Assembly: GCA_947284805.1 (NCBI GenBank)
Contig: OX369274.1
Location: 13,514,298-13,578,297, forward strand
Origin: Coleophora flavipennella
Lineage: Eukaryota; Arthropoda; Insecta; Lepidoptera; Coleophoridae
DNA: 64,000 nt
Direction of reading: 5' to 3'
The notes beneath the pieces were generated by a model, which was given only the letters and a program-made list of their open reading frames with translations, was not told the origin of the DNA and did not search any database. This document shows positions 41,950-52,149 of this stretch, one piece after another (the stretch's first letter is position 1; each line of letters starts with the position of its first letter). The translations under genes were made by a program, and so were the position numbers.

Positions 41950-43315
41950 TAAGACTGAAGAGTGGGTACGATCAGCCACTATGCTTGGCGTTTGTGGACT
42001 ATGAGAAAGCCTTTGATTCGATCAAAACTTCGGCTATGTATAGTATAGGCTTCGGCTGAAGTATTTGTATGAAAACCCCACCCTGTCGGTTTGCCTCTAA
42101 GACCAAAATTTGAAACCTATCCGTCTGCAGAGATGGGTGAGACAGGGAGACCGCCTCCGTAGCTCAGAGGCAAAGTTCACTGACTTTACACAGGAGGTCG
42201 CGGGTTCGATTCCCGGCGGGCTCAATTGTAAGACTCGGTTTGTTTGGTGGTAGGGCATTTTCTAAGCCCGCCTGGCTAGCTACCACCATGTTATCTAAGT
42301 CTTGCCGCCAAATATCAGTGTTAACAACATTGATGTGTTCCGGCTTGAAGATAAGATAGCCAGATCCCCATTGCGTTGGGGAATTTTGGTAAGCCCGCTT
42401 CCATCTTCGGCAACATCGTCACTTACCACCAGGTGAGATGTTGTCAAGGGTTTAACAATTGTGAAATAAAAAAAAAAAAAGACGTCATATCTGGGAAACT
42501 GTTCACTGCCGCCCTGGAAGATGTTTTTAAGCTTTTGGACTGGGGTGGACTCGGCATCAATATAAACGGCGAGTACATCACCCACCTTCGATTCGCTGAC
42601 GATATCGTGGTCATGGCTGAGACTATGGACGACTTAGGCACAATGCTCAATGGCCTTAGTAGAGCCTCTCAACAAGGAGGTCTTAGAATGAACAGGGACA
42701 AGACGAAAATTATGTCAAACGTCCGTGTCGCACCTACTCCCCTGAAGGTTGGAGGCCCTACATTCGATGTTGTTGCCGAATGTACCTGGGACAAACGGTC
42801 AAGTTCAGTTAGGTAGGTCCATCTTCAAGAAAGAGATCAATCGTCGAATCCAACTCGACTGGGAAGCGTTCGGGAAGCTTCGCAACATATTCATGTCCCA
42901 AATACCGCAGTGTCTTAAGACTAAGGTCTTCGACCAGTGTGTGTTGCCAGTTATGACTTACGGAACTGAGACATGGTCGGTTATAATGGGCCTCATAAGA
43001 AGGGTCACCCAAAGAACAATAGAGCGTGCTATGCTTGGAGTTACTCTGCGTGATCGAATCAGAAACGAGGAGATCCATAGGAGAATTAAAGTAACCGACG
43101 TAGCTCTCAAAAACTGCTAAACTCTAGTGGCAGTAGGTAGGGCACATAGCTCGTAGAACAGATGGCCGTTGGGATAGTGAAGTTCTCGAGTGGCGAGCGC
43201 GCACCAGAAAACGTAGCGTAGCCAGCAGGCCTCACACTCGGTGAACAGATGACCTGTTGAAGGCCGCGGGAAGCCACTGGATGCGGGCAGCTCAGAACCG
43301 GTCATTAGTCGTAAC
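41950..43315 (+). mobile_element. RTE-type LINE with a SINE inside
   Basis: Starts in RT motif A (AFVDYEKAFDSI, about 41988-42023), with a deletion before motif B. It is split by SINE A at 42153-42480, resumes KLFTAALEDVFKLLDWGGLG, and keeps an intact motif C RFADDIVVMAET, then TKIMSNVRVAPT. Further down VLPVMTYGTETW and RDRIRNEEIHRR. It ends at GAACCGGTCA without the (ATG)n tail. Confidence 0.8.
42153..42480 (+). mobile_element. SINE family A inside RTE
   Basis: Head GCCTCCGTAGCTCAGAGGC, B box GGTTCGATTCCC, tail CAATTGTGAAATA then poly(A). RTE reads GGGAGAC before and GACGTCAT after, so a short target duplication. Confidence 0.85.
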
Positions 43316-43469
43316 AACCACGTCACGGTGTGCGCTAATATGAACGTTATTAAACACTAAACAAGCATCTTACCTCTTAGATTCAAAGTTTAAAATATTT
43401 CTGACACCCATAAACTTAGAGCAACTCCAAAATGCGTTCGCTCTTCTTTTGCTTCTACCTCATTTTTAC

Positions 43470-44040
43470 GGTTCCGGTAGTCAAGACAGAGACCCGTTGC
43501 TATTTTTAAGCGACTTCCAAAAAGGAGGAGGTTCTCAATTCGTCTGTATGTTTTTTTTTTATGTTTGTTACCTCAGAACTTTTGACTGGGTGAACCGATT
43601 TTTATGATTCTTTTTTTATTTGAAAGCTAGTGCTTCCCGTGTGGTCCCATATAAATTTTATCAAAATCGGTGTAGTACTTTAGTAGAAAATTAACAAAAA
43701 CCAAATAATAATGCAAAAATGTACTAAAAATTTGTTGCGATGGAAGTCGGTTTTTTAACGTGTTTAGCGTTTTCAATTATCGTCTGTCCGTCTGTCTATC
43801 CGTCGGTTTTTTAACAGCCATTTTACTCATAAAGTTAGATTTTGGCATGGGTATATACTATATACACTGGATCGCAAAGAAAACGGGTCGGTTATAAAAC
43901 AGCGATATGTTTAAAACAAATTGCGAACCTTTTTCAACTGAATCAGTTCAGTACTTTCGGAGCAAATTGGCTGTGACAGACGGACGGACAGACACACGAG
44001 CGTCTTTACCTTTTGAGGTACGGAACCCTATAAGAGAAAG
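43470..44040 (+). repeat. Two dispersed repeats, GCGACTTCC... and CGGACGGACAG...
   Basis: 43505-43775 is the unit seen inverted at 262-515. 43790-44040 ends GACGGACGGACAGACACACG and TACGGAACCCTATAA. Confidence 0.65.
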
Positions 44041-44082
44041 TTATCACAGCTAAGTAGGCTTTCTTGGTTTCTAGTCATCATC

Positions 44083-44307
44083 ATTATCATATCAGGCGAA
44101 GGACGTCCACTGTTGGACCTAGGCCTCCCCCAAGGATTTCCACGACCACCGGTTCTACGCTGCCCGCATCCAGCGGCTTCCCAAGACCTTTACCAGGTCA
44201 TCGGTCCACCGAGTGGGAGGCCTGCCTACACTACGTTTTCCGGTGCGTGGTCGCCACTCGAGAACTTTACTGCCCCAACAGCCATCTGTTCTACGAGCTA
44301 TGTGCCT
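44083..44307 (-). mobile_element. RTE-type LINE, 3' fragment
   Basis: ATCATATCAGGCGAAGGACG to ATCTGTTCTACGAGCTATGT; minus frame keeps RPGKRSVGRPP-like C-terminal sequence. Confidence 0.8.
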
Positions 44308-44399
44308 ACTTATATTATAAACGCAAAAGTTGGTATATATAGATGTATGTTACCAAAATTTTTTTTTATTCACAATTGGTAAGCCCTCGGCATCATGTC

Positions 44400-44562
44400 A
44401 CTACTGAACGTATCTGGCTGAAATTTCGTAGCTAGACAGATTAGGACCTGTATTAACATATTGGCAAATTTTTTTCACGGTCGCGAGCAGCTTGCGGCTT
44501 GCGCACTGCGCACCTTCGAAACTATGTTCACGCGAGCGAAGCCGCTGGCACAATCTAGTCTA
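44400..44562 (-). mobile_element. Lep1-like fragment
   Basis: ACTGAACGTATCTGGCTGAA to GCGAGCGAAGCCGCTGGC; preceded by a scrap of SINE A tail (44360-44398). Confidence 0.6.
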
Positions 44563-44631
44563 TGATAAGAAAGCTTAGCGTGTATTTTATTTTATTGTTA
44601 CATAATATAACGTTATCTATCATATTACCGC

Positions 44632-44725
44632 ACTGGGACCGCGTGGTCGACTAAGGTCCGATCGCCCTAAGCAGGGTACGCTCGAGTCCCTCGGTGGGGA
44701 CATATTATATGAGCTGATATGATTA
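44632..44725 (+). mobile_element. SINE family C, 3' fragment
   Basis: ACCGCGTGGTCGACTAAGGT to GGGGACATATTATATGAGCT. Confidence 0.7.
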
Positions 44726-45044
44726 TAAAATTATATAAAGGTAAAGTTTGTATGCTGTATAAAGGAGGTAATCTTCAAAACTACTCCATCTCCAAATATT
44801 TCACCAATAGTAAGATAGAATGGAATTTTAGGATCGACAAAGGCTTAAAAAAATCCATTCTCTCTCGCGATGTTATGCATATTTATTGATTTAATTAATT
44901 GGTTATTTTAGTTACGTTGTTGTAGGTAAACTTGATAATATGTGTGTTTATATCGAAATCCATGTGTTTTTATTAGATCGTAGTTAATTTTGTAAGGTTA
45001 TCATATTAGAATGTATTTAAGCTGTAGATTTACCTAATCAAATA

Positions 45045-45287
45045 AAATCCTACTAATATTATAAACGCGAATTGTAAGAATGTATGGATGTATGAATTTT
45101 TGTTTGTTACTATCTCACGTAAAAACTACTGAACGGATTTGGCTGAAACTTGGTAGGTAGACATTTGAGGACCTGGATTAACACAAAGGGTACTTTTATC
45201 AATGCTCGCGAGCTGACTACGCACCCTCGAAAAGTCATAGAAACATTGTCCACGCGGGTGAAGCCGCGGGAAACAGCTAGTATTAAA
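45045..45287 (-). mobile_element. Lep1-like element
   Basis: TCCTACTAATATTATAAACG start and GGTGAAGCCGCGGGAAACAG, CTAGTATTA end. About 240 bp. Confidence 0.7.
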
Positions 45288-45438
45288 TAAAAGTCCTTCA
45301 CTCACCTGGTGGCAATGGTCTATTTCCAAATCTTAGGTTTTGTTGTAAACAAATGAGGGTTCCCGTTTTCCTACAGTTCTGTCACAGTATGAGAACTAAG
45401 CGTCGATGGCTCAAAGTTAACGACTTGATCCTCCTAAG

Positions 45439-45887
45439 CTAGGGATGCATCCGATACCGATACCGATATATCGGCGATACTTCGGGTTTGCCGATATATG
45501 GGTATCGGCGATATTTTTATGGCAGATTCAACGATACTTTTCAAATTTCGCGCTTTAAAAATGTAATGTTAACGCGCGTGTTGTCCCATTTATTTCGTTG
45601 CAAACGAGGCATCTGTCGCATCTGAGAGACTATTTTCCACCGCAGGTCTTATTCAAACAGACTTGCGAAATCGCATTTGCCCGCAAAACTTAAGAATGCT
45701 TTGTTTTTTAAATAATAATCTTATAAATGTTAATTTTGATTACTAAAACTATTAATTAATTGTGTTTTATTTATTCTACCTTCCTTTTTGAATTCAATAA
45801 GCGTATCGGTATCGGTATCGCCGATATTTTTATAAGAGTATCGGTATCGGTATCGTATCGGCAAAAAGGCGTATCGATGCATCCCTA
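45439..45887 (+). mobile_element. Non-autonomous hAT-like element
   Basis: Ends CTAGGGATGCATCCGATAC and, inverted, TAGGGATGCATCGATAC. Flanked by 8-bp CTCCTAAG/CTCCTAAC. 449 bp. Inside each end are runs of (CCGATA)-type sequence. It keeps the end of a hAT transposase (next entry). Confidence 0.85.
45606..45720 (+). pseudogene. hAT transposase C-terminal dimerisation region
   Basis: Reads EASVASERLFSTAGLIQTDL then RNRICPQNLRMLCFLNNN. SERLFS.AG and the N..L..L.FL pattern are the hAT family C-terminal signature. Only about 38 codons remain; the catalytic domain is gone. Confidence 0.85.
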
Positions 45888-46021
45888 CTCCTAACCAAAG
45901 GTCCCGGGTTTGAATCCGGTTTTAACACAGTTTGGAAACTACTCTGCTGCACTTTCGCCCCTTTTACAGTAAAAAAAGGCGTACATAAAGTTTGTAAAAA
46001 TGTTCAGAACCCTTTATTAGT

Positions 46022-46200
46022 ATCTAGCTGTTGCCTCCGACTTCGCCCGCGCAGGTCTCGTTTTTGCGCTTCCCGTGGAAATTTCCCAAAATCCTTTCTC
46101 AACGGATACCCACGTCATAATCAGGGTTTTAAGCGAATTGATACTTTTGACTATTGTCTGGGCTGGACGTCTTAGTGCTGCTACCTACTGGGCGTCATAT
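46022..46200 (+). mobile_element. Lep1-related fragment
   Basis: TATCTAGCTGTTGCCTCCGA and CTTCGCCCGCGCAGGTCTCG, then CCCGTGGAAATTTCCCAAAA. Confidence 0.55.
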
Positions 46201-46383
46201 CGAAAAACCCTGACATGACAAGTCTAGTACTTCTTGTAATAAATATTTTTATCTTAGCATTGACATGAGTGGTGCATGCTCGCTTAAATGTTCGTGCGGA
46301 TGGTGGCGCATCGGGAGCCGGGTCGTTTCTTTCCCTCTAATATGGTTGATGGGAGCGATGGCTGACTCTCGCGTTTATTTAAT

Positions 46384-46803
46384 TACTAGCTTTTGCCCGC
46401 GGCTTCACCCGCGTGGACATAATTTTTGAGACTGACTTAGAGGGTGCGCGGTGCGCGAGCCGCAAGCCATGAATTTTCTCCAGATCCCTCGGGAACTATG
46501 TCAAGATATGCTTATTAGTAAATCGTGTCATTTCGCACCCCCTCAACCATCTCGGTACAAAAAATCACACAATACATTGTTCCGTTGCGATGTTAGTTAA
46601 CCGAAAAAGAGTATATTTTCAGTTCCCTCGGGAATTGCATCGGGCTATGCTATTTTCACGATATAAAAAGTAGCCTATGTCCTTCCTTGTGACACAGGCT
46701 ACCTGCATGCCAAATTTCATTAAGATTGGTCAAGGCGTTTAAGCGTGAAAAGGTAACAAACAAACAAACACATTTTCACATTTATAGTATTAAGTAAGGA
46801 TTT
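46384..46803 (+). mobile_element. Lep1-like element
   Basis: TTACTAGCTTTTGCCCGCGG to AAACACATTTTCACATTTAT and TAAGTAAGGA, close to 17062-17638. Confidence 0.75.
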
Positions 46804-46859
46804 ATGTATTTATCAAAAATACATGGCCAGCTTACAGTTTACACCAAAGCGCTAACCAA

Positions 46860-47252
46860 GTCAGTGAACTTATACATTATATAAATAGAGTAGAATTTCA
46901 TGCAAAATGTTATGTTCTAATAATATAAAATAAAATGTCAGTAGTCTATACTTATAATTATTTACAATAAATTATACTCGTGATCGACTTATGTTATACT
47001 CGTGACCGAGTGCTGACCGTGTGAACTGTCCTAATCTTGTTAAATGCATTTAATGATTTTTATGTATACATAACTTTTCGTGTCATATTGTTTTCATGTT
47101 CTAATGACATAATCTGGTTTATATCAATGATTTAATTTTGATGTTATCAACTTATTATTGTTTATTTCTTGATTCTTCACAAATGAAATTGTTATTATTA
47201 TTTGAAGTGTGATTTGCACCTATTTTGAATAAATATTAAATTGAATTGAACC
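46860..47252 (+). mobile_element. 3' end of a LINE with TTGAA tail
   Basis: AT-rich 3'UTR ending TTGAATAAATATTAAATTGA ATTGAA, the same tail type as the nested LINE at 5549. Confidence 0.5.
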
Positions 47253-47639
47253 CTCATTACTATTTGTATGCCAAATTTCAACCAGATCCGTCCAGTGGTT
47301 TGAACTGTGCGTTACTAGATCAGTCAGTCAATCAGTCATGGTCTCCTTTTATAATATATATATCGAAAACACATATTATTTGTTCTGTCAGGCTGACAAA
47401 CCCAATCAAGTTGGACAAACTCCTCAATTTCGTTGCTCAAAGCCCAAATCCAATTAAACGCGGCAGCCCCCTTCATCTGTCGGTCGGATCTATTGTGGAA
47501 TGACTTTAGGTGGGTACATAAAGGGATTTCTATCAGAGTTATAAACTCTGTGAGAACTCGTGAACTTCTACCCGACTAAGGCGAAGTTAAGGAGGGGTAA
47601 TGAATTTGACATTTAACGTTTGTTTGTGTGGATATATAA

Positions 47640-47900
47640 GGTCTAACAAAGTTAGCTGAAACTATTTTAACTGGTGCTTCTACCCATGAAACTGAACAAC
47701 TTTCCCCATGGAACCCATAGTCATATCTCAAAAAAATTTTTGAACTTCCCATACTAAGTTGGCTGATCAGCTGATCGAGTTAGTATGGGAGAGCCAAATT
47801 TTTTTTTGCGATTTGACTATGGCATCCATGGGGAAAGTTGTTCAGTTTCATGGGTAGAAGCACCAGTTTGAATAGTTTCAGGTAGTTATGTTACACCTTA
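47640..47900. mobile_element. Palindromic MITE, family P relative
   Basis: Arms of about 110 bp around GGCTGATCAGCTGATC. GAAACTGAACAACTTTCCCC at 47687 is matched inverted at about 47843. Ends ATAAGGTCTAACAAAGTTA and GTTACACCTTATATA. Confidence 0.75.
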
Positions 47901-47989
47901 TATAGGCAAAAATTACATCGATTTTATATTATTTATTTTTTGATGATGCCAAAGGGCTTGCCAATTTTTTATTCACAAAAAAAATATAT

Positions 47990-48148
47990 ACCGGAAGACG
48001 TAGCGTAGGCAGGCCTCCCATACGGTGGACCGATGACCAGGTGAAGGTCGCGGCAAGCCGCTGAATGCGGGCAGCGCAGGTCCGGTCGTCGTGGAAATCC
48101 TTGGGGGAGACCTTTGTCCAGTAGTGGACGTATTTCGGCTGATATGAT
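47990..48148 (+). mobile_element. RTE-type LINE, 3' fragment
   Basis: ACCGGAAGACGTAGCGTAGG to TTCGGCTGATATGATTA; preceded by a SINE A tail scrap. Confidence 0.75.
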
Positions 48149-48436
48149 TATTTATCACCATTGTTTATTTATTTATTTAACAGTTTATTGTACACAGGAT
48201 ACATAAAATACAGATTTTAAATATAACGGTTATACAAAGGGTACAGCTTATTTCTAAAGAAATTTCTTCCAGCATTTGTTAGTCATCGATGGTTAGTTAT
48301 AGGGGCCTATTCTCTGGGGGGCCACTGATAATGGCATACGCGTGGCTACCTATTGGGCCAATAAGATATAAAACAACAACGTCAATATTCAAACCATCGA
48401 TTCGAAAAGAAGAAGAAGAAGAAGTTATATTTTTAT

Positions 48437-48755
48437 AAATAAAAAAACCGGTAAAGTATGAGTCAGAACCGCGCACAAAGGGTTCCGTACCATCATCATA
48501 CTAGATGGCGCTTGTTTCTTCACGTTTCAAAAAAAAAACACGTGTTTTGAATGGAGACTTCACTTTTTCAAATTTGTTGTACTTGTTGTTATAGCGGCAA
48601 CTACGTCTATACTACGAAATACGTCATCTGTGAAAATTTCAACTGTCTAGCTATCACGGTTCATGAAATACAGCCTGGTGACAGACAGACGGACGGACAG
48701 CGGAGTCTTAGTAATAGGGTTCCGTTTTAACTCTTTGGTTATGGAACCCTAAAAA
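48437..48755 (+). repeat. Dispersed repeat, nearly complete copy
   Basis: AAAAACCGGTAAAGTATGAG and GGGTTCCGTACCATC at the start; GACAGACGGACGGACAGCGG and GGTTATGGAACCCTAAAA at the end. Confidence 0.65.
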
Positions 48756-48785
48756 ACTGGCCAAATGCGTGTTGCGCCGTCAACC

Positions 48786-49110
48786 GCCTCCGTAGCTCAG
48801 AGGCAAAGTTCACTGGCTTTACACAGGAGGTCGCGGGTTCGATTCCCGGCGGGGTCAATTGTAAGACTCGGTTTGGTTGGTGGTAGGGCATTTTCTAAGC
48901 CCGCCTGGCTAGCTACCACCATCTTATCTAAGTCTTGCCGCCAAATATCAATGTTGATATCATTGGTGTGTTCCGGCATGAAGATAAGATAGCCAGTTCC
49001 CCATTGCGTTGGGAAATCTTGGTAAGCCCGCTTCCATCTTCGGCAACATCGTCACTTACCACCAGGTGCGATGTTTTCAAGGCTTTACCAATTGTGCATA
49101 AAAAAAAAAA
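48786..49110 (+). mobile_element. SINE family A
   Basis: Head GCCTCCGTAGCTCAGAGGC, GGTTCGATTCCC, tail CAATTGTGCATA and poly(A). Very close to the copy at 42153. Confidence 0.85.
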
Positions 49111-49254
49111 TTCGCGCACTTAGAGTTCTGTACCGCTACACCTATTCACACAAGCGCAACATTAATTCTTATTGATTTCAATCAAATGACTTCAAAATGA
49201 GAAGATTTTTTTGTACTCAGTTTAGCGAGAGTATAACTCAACTTAGGCTGGTTC

Positions 49255-49505
49255 TCATTTTTTGATGTGTAACATCTTTGCTCTCGCTTTCCTGCAATTT
49301 GTGGGAGTGATTTCGTGAAATGGGACGGAAAAGTGTCCCATGGGACGAAAATGTGTCCCAGGGAGTCGCGTTTTTTCAGGCAAAGGTATCTATGACCATA
49401 CAGCCTAGTCTGCCGTATCTTTGCCGTCCTTTTATAAAGTATTTTGTCACATGTTACATATCATATGCGAGTACTGTAGGTCTCGCTCGATTTTTTTTTA
49501 CTTCA
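49255..49505 (+). repeat. Dispersed repeat with TTTGATGTGTAACATCTTTG
   Basis: Matches 57705-57990: CTCTCGCTTTCCTGCAATTT, GAAATGGGACGGAAA, CACATGTTACATATCATATG. This copy has a duplicated GGGACGAAAATGTGTCCC unit. Confidence 0.65.
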
Positions 49506-49509
49506 GAGT

Positions 49510-49955
49510 TTGTACAGAGGTCAGCACATCAAGCTAGACACTCGTTGTGCGACTCTGGTCCTTACGCATACGGCGGCGTAGTAGGAGCGTCGGTGGCGTA
49601 ACGGCTTGGGCCACCGCCTCCTCTCCGGGAGTCGTGGTTCGAATCCTGCCACGTACCAATGTCATTTCTAATTTAGATTTCATATGTACGTTTATCCAAC
49701 GCTCTTACTGTGAAGGAAAACATCGTGAGGATACCTGCACGCGCCTGCGATAAAACTCGCAGGTTGTGTGTGAAGTCGACCAACCCACACTGGGCCCGCG
49801 TGGTCGACTAAGGCCCGATCGCCCTAATTCAGGGCAGGCTCGAGCCCATCGGTGGGGACGTATATGAGCTGATATGATGACGCATACGGCATAGGGACGG
49901 TACAAAATCCTAAGTGTCTAGCTTGATTTGCTGGTCTCTGTACTATGATCTCACC
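49510..49955. repeat. Inverted repeat of about 65 bp with SINE in the loop
   Basis: GTACAGAGGTCAGCACATCA AGC... at 49511 is matched inverted at 49905-49948 (CAAGCTAGACACT shared). Confidence 0.65.
49575..49879 (+). mobile_element. SINE family C with 11-bp target duplication
   Basis: GCGTCGGTGGCGTAACGGC head, TGGTTCGAATCC, ends GGGGACGTATATGAGCTGA. Flanked by ACGCATACGGC at 49564-49574 and 49880-49890. Confidence 0.85.
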
Positions 49956-50059
49956 AAGTGTCTCGTTAGTATGTATTACAGTTTCCACGATAGAACAAAA
50001 ACAGAACGTCCTATAAAAATAAGTTTCCTCATGATGGTGACGCCACATATTTTTTTTAA

Positions 50060-50232
50060 ATTTTATTTGTCAATAAATTCTCCATAGAGCCATATATTCT
50101 GTAAAAAAAATTGCCGGCTATAACGGTTTAAAAGATACGACCAAAGGTCTGACAGGCGGACAGATGAACGGACGGTGCGGCGTAGGCTTTGTAATAGGGT
50201 CCCGTTATCTGGTACGGAACCCTAAAAACGAA
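50060..50232 (+). repeat. Dispersed repeat, 3' part
   Basis: GACAGGCGGACAGATGAACG then GTACGGAACCCTAAAA. Confidence 0.55.
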
Positions 50233-50251
50233 CTACGTGTCAGGTTTTAGG

Positions 50252-50571
50252 AATCAGAAACGAGGAGATCCGTAGGAGAACCAAAGTAACCGACATAGCT
50301 CTCAGAATTGCTAAACTTATGTGGCAGTGGGCAGGGCACATTGCTCGTAGAACAGATGGCCGTTGGAGCAATAAAGTTCTCGATTGGCGACCACGCACCG
50401 GAAAACGTAGCGTAGGTAGGCCTCCCACTCGGTGGACCGATGACCTGGTGAAGTTCGCGGGAAGCCGCTGGATGCGGGCAGCGCAGAACCGGTTGTCGTG
50501 GAGATCCTTGGGGGGGCCTATGTCCAGCAGTGGACGTCCTTCGGCTGATATGATGATGATGATTATGACCC
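50252..50571 (+). mobile_element. RTE-type LINE, 3' fragment
   Basis: GAATCAGAAACGAGGAGATC to (ATG)n; keeps GRPPTRWTDDLVKFAGSRWM in frame. One-base loss in GGGGGAGGCC. Confidence 0.85.
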
Positions 50572-50574
50572 GAA

Positions 50575-51205
50575 GGTAATGAGACCCTATCACTAATCCT
50601 ACTCCGTCCGTCCATTCTGTCCGCCTGTCCGACATTTAAAGGGCTGTATCTTTTGAACCGTTACATACAAGTAACTGATTAAAATTGGCACGGCACTATA
50701 ATGTGCAAATCCTAAAGTACAGGAAAAAATAATAAAAAATAGCTAAGTGTGAGTTGTAAATTGCTTACGATCCCGAATGAAAATGAGATTTTTTTTGTTA
50801 AATACACAACAAAAACGTGATGATACTGATGTTGGTACGGAACCCTCGATGCGCGAGTCCGACTCGCACTTTGCCGGGTTTTTTATTGTAAGTTATTAAT
50901 TTCTTACAATTTTTTTTAAATAACGGACAAACAAAAAAAGACTAGTTTTCGAGCGACTTCCAAAAAGGAGGAGGTTCTCAATTCGTCTTTATGTTTTTTT
51001 TTAATGTGTACTTCATAACTTTTGACTGGGTGAACCGATTTTTATAATTCTTTTTTTATTTGAAAGCTAGTGCTTTCCGTGTGGTCCCATATAAATTTTA
51101 TCGAAATCGGTGTAGTACTTTATTAAAAAATTAACAAAAACCAAAAATGTACTAAGTTGTTGCGATGGAAGTCGTTTTTTTTACGTGTTTAGCGGCGTTT
51201 TCGGT
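50575..51205 (+). repeat. Dispersed repeats
   Basis: 50575-50890 ends CGAGTCCGACTCGCACTTTG (minus sense); 50940-51205 is the GCGACTTCCAAAAAGGAGGA unit seen at 43505. Confidence 0.6.
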
Positions 51206-51239
51206 AGTATACAGTGCAGACAAACATAAGAGGACTGTG

Positions 51240-51415
51240 AACTCACGGCGAAAATTCAACTTGTCATACAAACTGCGATAAGCCTATATATAAGCCTAGC
51301 TTTTATTCTGACTGAAAACCTGTCAAAAATTGGTCCAAATCGGTTAACATTTGAGAGGTGAAAATCGTTATCGCCGTTTGTATGAAAAGTCGCAGCTTCA
51401 CTAGTAAGACAGAAA
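51240..51415. mobile_element. Small inverted-repeat element (relative of the satellite host)
   Basis: GTCATACAAACTGCGATA left and, inverted, CGTTTGTATGAAAAGTCGCA right; centre AATTGGTCCAAATCGGTTAA. Confidence 0.55.
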
Positions 51416-51419
51416 CTTA

Positions 51420-52140
51420 CTTTTCTCTTTTTGAACTTCGTATTCTTTCTTATCGAGTTCCAGCCCTATCTAACAAAAAGTAGTTATAGATAGACAGCAA
51501 GCCCTGCCCCATCTTGATGGGAATTATTTGGCCAACTAGGTCAAGGAGCTACGATAGTAGATTCCTTCGACGCCTGGGCACGTTAATCTAAAGGATTTAC
51601 CAACTTTGAGACTGTTTTCGTAGTTGATAATAAGAGAAGACAAGGAGTATTACTTACTTGCTTCGCTGGCTTTAAAGGGCTGTACTAAGTATCTTTTGAA
51701 CCGTCATATAAGAATCGAATCATTGTGCATCGAAGAATACTATCCTTTGCTGAGAGCCTTCTGTTAAATGTACCTACATATTTTCATAACTATAATTTAG
51801 TATTTCCATTCAACATTTTTTTTTCTAATTATTGTAATTTAAGTCTGAAATTCTATCCTAAATGCTAAAGTGCTTTGGTGTAAAGCTAAAGGTTAAGTTT
51901 CAGTCATACTCGCTCTAAAAAGCCCAAATTGAATACAAAAAAAATCTTCTCAGGTTGATATGATTTGATTGAAACCATTAAGTATTATTGTAGCGATAAA
52001 AAACTCTCGGTGCCCGAGTCCAACACGCGTTTGGACAGTTTTCTGACAAGATAACGTCTTATAAATTGATTACACGGGCTGCATTCACAAAAAAGTGTGA
52101 AGTCATTATCACGTTACGCCAGTGTGACGTCATCAGTCGC
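51420..52140. other. Unassigned AT-rich sequence
   Basis: No gene seen; short phrases of dispersed repeats (GTGCCCGAGTCCAACACGCG at 52011). Confidence 0.4.
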
Positions 52141-52149
52141 CTCCTAGTG

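Larger units (their letters stand above)
45402..46015 (+). mobile_element. SINE family C split by a hAT-like element
   Basis: Head GCGTCGATGGCTCAAAGTTA (45402-45438) and remainder CTCCTAACCAAAGGTCCCGG, GGTTTGAATCC (45888 on). The interruption is 45439-45887. Confidence 0.8.
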
